Shown here: positions 1-4,803 of the stretch, piece by piece | Layout: every line of letters starts with the position of its first letter | Numbering within the stretch: the first letter of the stretch is position 1 | Source of the DNA: Gammaproteobacteria bacterium | GTDB taxonomy: Bacteria > Pseudomonadota > Gammaproteobacteria > UBA6429 > Thiohalophilaceae | Reading direction: 5' to 3' | Assembly (NCBI GenBank): GCA_003233255.1 | Contig: QILH01000021.1 | Location: 1 to 7,937, forward strand | DNA: 7,937 nt | The notes under the pieces: model-generated | What the model saw: the letters and a program-made list of their open reading frames with translations, nothing else | Databases searched by the model: none | Told to the model about the DNA's origin: nothing | Position numbers and translations under genes: made by a program

Positions 1-72
1 CAAACGCAAACGCAATCTCAAACCTGGAACTTCAGTCGTCGCTTGGGCCTTATTACTTCCGACGAAGAATAA
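1..72 (+). CDS. possible C-terminal tail of an unidentified protein (5' end outside window)
   Basis: Reading from base 1, 23 codons stay open and end in TAA at 70-72. The peptide begins with QT/QS dipeptide repeats and ends in RRLGLITSDEE. The acidic end directly before a stop, and a stop only 23 bp before the end of the convergent LysR gene, make a real gene end plausible. The fragment is too short to assign a family. The other two plus frames are also open here, but they run on into the LysR gene. Chance openness of 23 codons is not negligible, so this is a tentative call. Confidence 0.4.
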   Translation, partial: QTQTQSQTWNFSRRLGLITSDEE

Positions 73-95
73 ATTACACCTGTTCCACACCGCCA

Positions 96-935
96 TCAGT
101 TGGCCAGATATATCAATTCGGCCAGTTTCTGCACGCTCGGGTTATCCGGACTTTTAAGTGCACGGTGCAGGTATACAGAAACCCGGTCGTTCTGCCCCTG
201 TGTTAGAGGCAGGGGTTTTAGCCGACTTTCTAACTCATTGCTTATAATTTCAACCGGTAGCCAGCCATACGCCAGTCCCAGCAGCACATATTCCTTAGCC
301 TGTTGCAGGGTCGTTACAGGCCAGTTATATGCCTCCCTGGCAGCGGATTCTGATTCCAGATAAACACGAATAAACGGCGCAAGGGATGCCGGCTCAAGCG
401 GGGCTTTCAGTTTGAATAAAGGATGATGAACATGGGCGACGGCCAGTAATTCGATCTCGTTCAGCAACTGGTGATGTTTACCGGCAATACGTTCTGGACT
501 AATAACAATATCAAATGCATCGAAATCAGGTTGGGTTATTCCATGCTGGATGTTCAAGCGGGTTAATGGTGATTGCTGGCGAAATGTCAGCAGGGCATTT
601 TGTAGCCGTTGTGCAGGGTAAATACCATCCACCCAGAGATTGATCTCAGCGGCATGGCCGGCATGCAGGTGATCAGCATAACCGATGAGTTGACGATAAT
701 CGGTCAACAGACGGCGCGATCGGGCGAGCAAATGGTGTCCGGCTTTGGTCAGTACCGCCTTACGTCCCTGAATAGTCAACAGCTCTAGTTCTAGCTGTTT
801 TTCCAGTTTACTGATGCTGTAGCTGACTGCAGACTGACTCCGCTTGAGCTGGACGGCAGCCTGCGCAAAACCACCGGCATCTATCACGGTTTGTAGCACC
901 TGCCAGGCGTCCAGATTTGCTTTGTGCTCAGACAT
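96..935 (-). CDS. LysR-family transcriptional regulator
   Basis: A 279-residue DNA-binding regulator, slightly short for the family (about 300). The N-terminal winged helix-turn-helix spans about residues 8-66. It shows the family pattern of an FxxAA-like turn (GGFAQAA, 21-27), a recognition helix (RSQSAVSYSISKLEKQL, 32-48) and the wing segment with KAVLTKAG (59-66). A linker helix follows, then a periplasmic-binding-protein-like effector domain (about 95-279, starting EINLWVDG). LysR proteins usually bind a small effector and activate the divergent gene while repressing themselves. Here the divergent neighbour is a DoxX protein, and the shared 106-bp spacer carries a LysR-type dyad only 8 bp upstream of this start, which fits autoregulation. 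The ATG has just AAGG one base upstream, too close for a normal ribosome site, so initiation may be weak or leaderless-like. The effector cannot be inferred. Confidence 0.95.
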   Translation of the reverse strand: MSEHKANLDAWQVLQTVIDAGGFAQAAVQLKRSQSAVSYSISKLEKQLELELLTIQGRKAVLTKAGHHLLARSRRLLTDYRQLIGYADHLHAGHAAEINLWVDGIYPAQRLQNALLTFRQQSPLTRLNIQHGITQPDFDAFDIVISPERIAGKHHQLLNEIELLAVAHVHHPLFKLKAPLEPASLAPFIRVYLESESAAREAYNWPVTTLQQAKEYVLLGLAYGWLPVEIISNELESRLKPLPLTQGQNDRVSVYLHRALKSPDNPSVQKLAELIYLAN

Positions 936-943
936 ACCTTAAA

Positions 944-964
944 TATATCAAAAAATTAGATATA
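944..964. promoter_or_regulatory. LysR-type operator (dyad TATATC-N9-GATATA)
   Basis: TATATC at 944-949 and GATATA at 959-964 form a perfect 6-bp inverted repeat with a 9-bp A/T spacer. It contains ATC-N9-GAT, and thus T-N11-A (T948 to A960), centred at 954. This is the consensus recognition site of LysR-type regulators. Its centre lies about 63 bp before the expected start of doxX transcription (about 1017), the standard position for the high-affinity site. It also lies just upstream of the lysR start codon, so binding would cover the lysR promoter. A further ATATC half-site at 995-999 could be part of a downstream activation site. Confidence 0.75.
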
Positions 965-1004
965 AAAATGTATAAATAGCACTAATTAATCAAAATATCT
1001 GTTC

Positions 1005-1010
1005 TATAAT
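1005..1010 (+). promoter_or_regulatory. -10 box of the doxX promoter
   Basis: A perfect TATAAT lies 31 bp before the doxX start codon. About 17 bp upstream (982-987) the sequence is CTAATT, a poor -35 hexamer. A good -10 with a poor -35, plus an operator centred near -63, is the usual design of a LysR-activated promoter. The start of transcription would be near 1017. A ribosome site, GAGAGGA (1028-1034), follows 7 nt before the ATG. Confidence 0.6.
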
Positions 1011-1041
1011 ACAGGGAGGTATCTCACGAGAGGAAGCAATC

Positions 1042-1575
1042 ATGACAACAACGGAAACCATACGGCACCACACGTTGAAATGGCTGGACATTAGTAATCA
1101 CCCACTTACCCGAATGATGGATAAAGTCGGCGGCGTTGAGCAATTATGTATTCTCATCGCACGGGGGCTGATGGGGCTATTTTTTATTTATTTTGCGTTG
1201 GATAAATTCGTTTCATATTCCGATACCACGATATACATGTCATCGTTGGGGGTGCCTGGGATTTTATTGCCAGCAATCATTTTACTTGAACTAGTGGGCG
1301 GAATGGCGCTGTTAATCGGCTGGCAGATCCGCAAGGCCGCCGTATCGTTAGCTGTGTTTACCTTGTTAGCCGCATTACTGTTTCATTCTGATTTTAGTGA
1401 GCCCGTGCAAACCATTCTTTTCATGAAAAACATGGCCATTGCCGGAGGTCTTTTATTATTTGTCGCACTGAATACGGGCCAACACAATCTGGATATTCAT
1501 TCCATTTCACTGCTAAAGAAGGAAAAGGCTAAAACCAAAACGCGTTCTAAATCAAAAACCAGTAACAAACGTTAA
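1042..1575 (+). CDS. DoxX-family membrane protein
   Basis: A 177-residue integral membrane protein of the DoxX/DoxD-like family. Four hydrophobic helices are visible at about residues 33-53, 71-92, 97-114 and 128-144. The family pattern is clear: ARGLMGLFFIYFALDKF at the first helix, LGVPGILLPAIILLELVGG (motif around 69-87) at the second, and FMKNMAIAGGLLL at the fourth. DoxX proteins sit in the cytoplasmic membrane and are often linked to redox or thiol stress, but the biochemical role is poorly defined. The protein is longer than many relatives at both ends: about 30 polar residues precede helix 1, and a strongly basic tail (about 159-177, rich in K, R, S, T) follows the last helix. It is divergent from the LysR gene, almost certainly its regulator, and is followed by a strong terminator, so it is probably monocistronic. 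Confidence 0.93.
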   Translation: MTTTETIRHHTLKWLDISNHPLTRMMDKVGGVEQLCILIARGLMGLFFIYFALDKFVSYSDTTIYMSSLGVPGILLPAIILLELVGGMALLIGWQIRKAAVSLAVFTLLAALLFHSDFSEPVQTILFMKNMAIAGGLLLFVALNTGQHNLDIHSISLLKKEKAKTKTRSKSKTSNKR

Positions 1576-1598
1576 ACTATAGAGATTTATCATGTAAT

Positions 1599-1629
1599 AA
1601 AAAAGCCAGCATTTTTTGCTGGTTTTTTT
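1599..1629 (+). terminator. intrinsic terminator after doxX
   Basis: The stem CCAGCA (1606-1611) / TGCTGG (1617-1622) with a TTTTT loop is followed by seven T (1623-1629). A run of A before the stem can pair with the T tract and lengthen the hairpin. The A tract also gives a T tract on the other strand, but no minus-strand gene ends here, so it serves doxX. Confidence 0.9.
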
Positions 1630-1674
1630 ATAGATAAAATTCTGTTTGCTCTCGTTTTCGTAGCTTGATTTCAA

Positions 1675-1680
1675 TATACT
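1675..1680 (+). promoter_or_regulatory. possible -10 box for the FHA gene
   Basis: TATACT lies 41 bp before the FHA start codon, after the doxX terminator, so the gene needs its own promoter in this stretch. No convincing -35 lies at 16-18 bp (TCGTTT at 1652-1657 is weak; TTGCTC at 1646-1651 is too far). The probable ribosome site is AAGGGA at 1703-1708, 12 nt before the ATG, a rather long spacing. Confidence 0.3.
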
Positions 1681-1720
1681 CATGGATTGAATGCAATGAC
1701 CTAAGGGATTCGATTTTTAC

Positions 1721-2140
1721 ATGGCAACACTCATTCTTATTCAGGACGATCACGCGGGCGTGCGGTTTGTCATCGAAAAAACAAAATTCTTAATCGGTCG
1801 TGGCCCGGACAATGATATCAGTCTTGATGATGAACTCGTCAGCAAGTGTCATGCGATCATTGAGGTGATCGTAAGTGATGATGGTAAACAGAAGGTCGAA
1901 TATTTTTTACACGATCAGGACAGTACCAATTTTAGTTTTGTAAATGAGGAGCGGGTTAGTATTCGACGACTGAGTGATAACGATATTATTCGGATTGGAA
2001 AAAGTAATTTTAAATTTATTGATGATCAACGTGATAATCTTGATGTGACTACGAAATTACAGAAAACCTGGATCCCTGGTATATTTGTCACTCGTAAAGG
2101 CGATAAGCCAGGCAAAAAGAAAAAAAATAAGAAGAAGTAA
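1721..2140 (+). CDS. stand-alone FHA-domain protein with lysine-rich tail
   Basis: A 139-residue cytoplasmic protein that is almost entirely one forkhead-associated domain (about residues 3-101), a fold that binds phosphothreonine peptides. Conserved landmarks are visible: IGR (25-27) with the phosphate-contacting arginine R27, DNDISLDD (30-37), S41 and H44 in VSKCHAII, then DSTNFSFVN (67-75) with N70 and N75. Two details differ from the usual consensus: SKCH where SRxH is typical, and STNFSFVN where STNGTFVN is typical. No kinase, transmembrane or secretion domain is fused. After the domain comes a linker with little predicted structure, then a very basic end (about 126-139, nearly all K). 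FHA proteins act in Ser/Thr kinase signalling or type VI secretion, yet no such gene is in the window, so the partner is unknown. Its stop is 2 bp from that of the convergent DUF502 gene. Confidence 0.93.
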   Translation: MATLILIQDDHAGVRFVIEKTKFLIGRGPDNDISLDDELVSKCHAIIEVIVSDDGKQKVEYFLHDQDSTNFSFVNEERVSIRRLSDNDIIRIGKSNFKFIDDQRDNLDVTTKLQKTWIPGIFVTRKGDKPGKKKKNKKK

Positions 2141-2142
2141 AA

Positions 2143-2835
2143 CTAGCCTTTGTTATCCGTTGTGTCGTTTTCATAGCGGATATGATCCGGTGCAACCGCA
2201 CCACCCGAAATAATGAATGTCATTGCCTCATCCATCGTCCAGTCAGTAGATACCAGACTCTCAAGCGGCACAATCTCCAGATAACCCGAGGTCGGGTTTG
2301 GGGTGGTGGGTACATAAACCGCAGCGAGCTGCTGTCCGGTTTTGTCGTCCGTCAATACACGGGTAACAAATCCGACCGTCTTCATATGCTCTGAAGGAAA
2401 GGCAATTAATACCACACGTTGAATGTCACCCGGTTGCGTTTGTAAAACAGAGAGGAATTGTTTTACGGCTTTATAAACCGATTGGACAATCGGAATCTTG
2501 TGAATAAAGTACTCAAAGATACTGAGTAAGCGTTTGCCGACTACTCGAGTTGTGATCCAGCCCAATAAATAGAGGCCAAGTATGGTAAACACGACGGCCA
2601 GACTATTTAACAGCCACGGCGCCTGAATAAATTCGGCAATGTTTGGCGAATGTTTTTCAATTCCGCGGGCGAAGGTTCTGGCCCAGGGCAGGCCGATCTG
2701 TGAAAGTTGTTTTAAGACAAATTCAAATACCGCCCAGGTAAACCAGATTGGGATGACGGTCAGAATGCCGGTTAAAATATTACGTTGAGCGCGGCTAAAA
2801 AAGCGCGATCGGGTTTTGTCATTTTTATCGGTCAT
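2143..2835 (-). CDS. DUF502-family inner-membrane protein
   Basis: A 230-residue protein of the DUF502 family, of full family length. A basic N-terminus (1-18) leads into helix 1 (about 19-42, with LTGILTVIPIWFTWAVF), a periplasmic loop and helix 2 (about 74-96, ending LLGWITTRVVGK). The soluble C-terminal part carries the family hallmarks: IPIVQSVYKAVKQ (114-126), VPTTPNPTSGYLEIVP (175-190) and MTFIISGG (205-212). The function is not established; the architecture suggests two membrane passes with a cytoplasmic C-terminal domain. It lies 35 bp downstream of the minus-strand gene ending at 2871, with no terminator between, so the two are probably co-transcribed. No Shine-Dalgarno sequence is visible before the ATG, so translation may depend partly on coupling. 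It converges with the FHA gene. Confidence 0.93.
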   Translation of the reverse strand: MTDKNDKTRSRFFSRAQRNILTGILTVIPIWFTWAVFEFVLKQLSQIGLPWARTFARGIEKHSPNIAEFIQAPWLLNSLAVVFTILGLYLLGWITTRVVGKRLLSIFEYFIHKIPIVQSVYKAVKQFLSVLQTQPGDIQRVVLIAFPSEHMKTVGFVTRVLTDDKTGQQLAAVYVPTTPNPTSGYLEIVPLESLVSTDWTMDEAMTFIISGGAVAPDHIRYENDTTDNKG

Positions 2836-2870
2836 AGGGTGTCTATTTTTTGGATTCGTATTTTTCGGAC

Positions 2871-3575
2871 TTAGTTGTCCGGTATCTGTTGTCGGAGTGT
2901 GTCACGATCATACCACCAATCATCATTGATGATAATGTCTAATACTTTGGCCAGTTTGGGTAAAAAGATCGCCGGGTCTTTAAGTTCCATGCGTTCTATC
3001 CAGAATTCCAGCATTTCCTGATCATCAACCTGCGAATGTCGTTTTGCGACTTGTGCGATCATTTGTGTGGCCAGGAATTTTAAACTTTCAGCCTTCTCTC
3101 CCTGGTGGCGTATGTCGGCAAGATAATGCGCAGTGATGGCCGCAACCGCAGCACCATCGGAGTTATCGGGTGTTTCATCAATTATATGCTGCAACATTGC
3201 CACACTGGTTTCAGGACTAATCGGAAAGGTGACCGCGAGCCAGACGCCGTTGGCGAGGGCGATTATTGAGTCGTCAACGTCACATTGGAACATTACATCG
3301 CAGGCCTCAACAGCCTGTTGCCATGAAGACATCGCTATAAAGTGCTGGAAACACTGTTTGGCCAAATCCCAGGCCTCGGTTCTATTTTCCAGCGCCAGCT
3401 GGCTTGAGGCGATATTGAGTTCAAGCGTGTAGCGTGCTTCGGCCGGGGTGGATTCGGACATTTGCGCGAGTTGTTCCAGCTGTGAATCTAGAAGCGCCTG
3501 AGTGTCTTTGTTTTCCAGAACACTGAAGGCTTGATCGATGGCCACGCCGGGTCGAGTTTCATCATTATTTGACAT
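2871..3575 (-). CDS. hypothetical all-helical protein, TPR-like
   Basis: I do not recognise the family. From the ATG at 3575 it is 234 residues with no signal peptide or membrane helix, so it is probably cytoplasmic. It is acidic and almost wholly alpha-helical. Helical hairpins around residues 44-99 (AEARYTLELNIASSQLALENRTEAWDLAK region, then SSWQQAVEACDVMF) have TPR-like A/L/W spacing, but no full TPR consensus is met. The C-terminus is distinctive: DIIINDDWWYDRDTLRQQ (about 213-230). The frame stays open upstream to a TTG at 3668, but the extra 31 residues would reach the start of the divergent amidohydrolase gene, and the segment after M32 (SNNDETRPG) looks like a normal soluble N-terminus. 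An ATG at 3587 is the other option. No start has a good ribosome site. It is followed closely by the DUF502 gene, its likely operon partner. Confidence 0.82.
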   Translation of the reverse strand: MSNNDETRPGVAIDQAFSVLENKDTQALLDSQLEQLAQMSESTPAEARYTLELNIASSQLALENRTEAWDLAKQCFQHFIAMSSWQQAVEACDVMFQCDVDDSIIALANGVWLAVTFPISPETSVAMLQHIIDETPDNSDGAAVAAITAHYLADIRHQGEKAESLKFLATQMIAQVAKRHSQVDDQEMLEFWIERMELKDPAIFLPKLAKVLDIIINDDWWYDRDTLRQQIPDN

Positions 3576-3630
3576 TGTTAAGTACATACTCTTGAATTGG
3601 GGGAGGTATTCTAATAGTTTGGTTGCATAT

Positions 3631-3657
3631 TCGACAAGCTGTAAACGTCGATATACC
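3631..3657 (+). promoter_or_regulatory. possible promoter of the amidohydrolase gene, overlapping an inverted repeat
   Basis: TCGACA (3631-3636, one mismatch to TTGACA) and TATACC (3652-3657, two mismatches to TATAAT) are 15 bp apart, a little short. TCGAC (3631-3635) and GTCGA (3647-3651) are a perfect 5-bp inverted repeat with an 11-bp spacer, filling exactly the promoter core. This lies in the divergent spacer between the helical-protein gene and the amidohydrolase gene. Confidence 0.3.
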
Positions 3658-3672
3658 CTAAATTGCAATGTT

Positions 3673-3676
3673 GGAG
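3673..3676 (+). promoter_or_regulatory. ribosome binding site deciding the amidohydrolase start
   Basis: GGAG ends 6 nt before the ATG at 3683. The earlier in-frame ATG at 3668 has no such site and would place GGAG inside the gene, so 3683 is preferred. Confidence 0.6.
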
Positions 3677-3682
3677 CGATTT

Positions 3683-4588
3683 ATGCGAAAAGCATGTTAT
3701 CCATATTTATACACTTACCTTTTACTGGCCATTTTATTCATTGCAAACAAGGGCATGGCGAATGAGCCCTTTGCCGATGTGCATCTGCATTTTAACTGGG
3801 ATCAGGAAGAGCTGATCTCGGCTCAAGATGCATTAGCAATCCTGGATAAACATAACGTGGTCTTTGCCGTGGTTTCAAGTGTGCCATCGGAGAATGCGTT
3901 AAAGCTCAGCAAACTCAAACCCAATAGAATTATTCCTTTTTTCTCGCCCTACATCTCCGGACACAGTCGCAATAACTGGTATTACGATTCAAAGGTGTTG
4001 GAGCGGGCGCGAGCAGGACTGCAACAGGGAATTTATAAAGGTATTGGTGAGTTGCATATTATTTCAGGTCTTGGACCACGGCGGGATAATCCAGTTTTAC
4101 AGGGTTTATTGCTCCTGGCAGCTGAATTTAATGTACCGTTTAATGTTCATACCGAAACGTCGGACTTTCGATTTTTAGAGCCCCTGTGTAAACAACATCC
4201 GAAGGTTCGGTTTATATGGGCACATGCGGGTGGAATATTAGGGCCAGAACATTCCGCTGGGCTTATTAAGGCCTGTAACAACGTCTGGATAGAATTATCC
4301 GCGCGTGATCCTGCGCATTACGGGGGGTTACTGGATGATCAAGGTAAATTAAGAAAAGGCTGGTACGATGTCATTCGCCGTTACCCGGACAAATTTATGG
4401 TGGGTACCGATCCTGTCTGGAATGCACATCAGGTTAATCGATGGTACGAGGCTGATGAAGGTTGGAATCATTATCATGAATTTATTAAATTTCATCGTGA
4501 GTGGATGAAGACATTACCGGCTGAGGTTGAAGAAAAACTGCGCCTTAAAAATGCAATGAGTTTTTTTAATGTTGAGCTGGATATGTAA
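3683..4588 (+). CDS. exported amidohydrolase-2-type metal-dependent hydrolase
   Basis: From the ATG at 3683 it is 301 residues. A signal peptide is clear: basic MRK, a hydrophobic core at about 9-21 and a probable cut after GMA (24-26), so the enzyme should act in the periplasm or outside. The mature part is a TIM-barrel hydrolase of the amidohydrolase-2 (ACMSD-like) type. Expected metal-site residues are all present: H34 and H36 in DVHLHF, E123 in GIGELH, H156 in FNVHTE, H181 in WAHAGG and D243 in GTDPVW. These enzymes hydrolyse or decarboxylate small organic molecules with a bound metal; the substrate is not evident. Export is unusual, because most relatives are cytoplasmic. The start at 3668 (306 residues) would put MLERF ahead of the signal and is less likely. 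It is divergent from the helical-protein gene and 215 bp ahead of the peptidase gene. Confidence 0.93.
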   Translation: MRKACYPYLYTYLLLAILFIANKGMANEPFADVHLHFNWDQEELISAQDALAILDKHNVVFAVVSSVPSENALKLSKLKPNRIIPFFSPYISGHSRNNWYYDSKVLERARAGLQQGIYKGIGELHIISGLGPRRDNPVLQGLLLLAAEFNVPFNVHTETSDFRFLEPLCKQHPKVRFIWAHAGGILGPEHSAGLIKACNNVWIELSARDPAHYGGLLDDQGKLRKGWYDVIRRYPDKFMVGTDPVWNAHQVNRWYEADEGWNHYHEFIKFHREWMKTLPAEVEEKLRLKNAMSFFNVELDM

Positions 4589-4632
4589 GGTTGCTTATTC
4601 CCAGCTATGCGTTTAGAAATAACTATTGTCGT

Positions 4633-4655
4633 TATTAAATTGAATTAATTTAATA
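4633..4655. repeat. A/T inverted repeat, 9-bp arms
   Basis: TATTAAATT (4633-4641) and AATTTAATA (4647-4655) are perfect inverted copies around GAATT. As RNA, two G-U pairs and a C-G pair (4630 with 4658) extend the stem to 12. It has no G/C-rich core or T tract, so it is more likely an operator-like site than a terminator. Confidence 0.6.
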
Positions 4656-4789
4656 GTGCGTTATATCGTTATTTTTGATAAGTGAAATTGACGTCATGCA
4701 AAAATTAACCCCAACTTGATCATAGTTATCGGCAATAGTTAAGTCGTGCAGGGAACCAACACCCTTAGTCGTAGTCATAGCCTGAAACC

Positions 4790-4795
4790 GGGGTG
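4790..4795 (+). promoter_or_regulatory. ribosome binding site of the peptidase gene, potentially masked
   Basis: GGGGTG, followed by AAG, lies 8 nt before the ATG at 4804. The upstream CACCCT (4760-4765) is complementary to it and could fold over a 24-nt loop, hiding the site. Confidence 0.5.
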
Positions 4796-4803
4796 AAGCT
4801 TAT

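Larger units (their letters stand above)
4589..4803. other. non-coding spacer with several dyads, leader of the peptidase gene
   Basis: No gene and no classical terminator is seen here. The stretch holds an AATAAC (4618-4623) / GTTATT (4631-4636) inverted repeat, a 9-bp A/T dyad (4633-4655), TATC-N9-GATA (4664-4680), the palindrome TGACGTCA (4689-4696), a 6-bp tandem repeat TAGTCG/TAGTCA (4766-4777) and a potential hairpin that masks the peptidase ribosome site. TTGACG (4688-4693) could be a -35 but lacks a matching -10. The promoter for the following two genes is most likely in this region, although I cannot pinpoint it. The 3' part did not match any riboswitch consensus I know. Confidence 0.5.

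Noticed and set aside
100..363. Plus-strand open frame of 87 codons
   Set aside because: It lies entirely within the LysR gene on the other strand and resembles no protein; a shadow frame.
2770..2815. Hairpin with GCGC arms near the start of the DUF502 gene
   Set aside because: It lies inside well-supported coding sequence, and the arms are short; no reason to give it a separate role.
3133..3432. Plus-strand open frame of 99 codons
   Set aside because: Antisense to the helical-protein gene, with composition typical of a shadow frame and no ribosome site.
3576..3668. 31-residue N-terminal extension of the helical protein
   Set aside because: The start codon would be TTG at 3668, reaching to the first bases of the divergent amidohydrolase reading frame and covering its likely promoter. 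The ATG at 3575 gives a more normal N-terminus.
4741..4803. Cyclic di-GMP, TPP or cobalamin riboswitch
   Set aside because: A few short pieces look similar (AAACC, GGGGTGAAG), but the conserved cores of these families are absent. Kept only as an unclassified leader.
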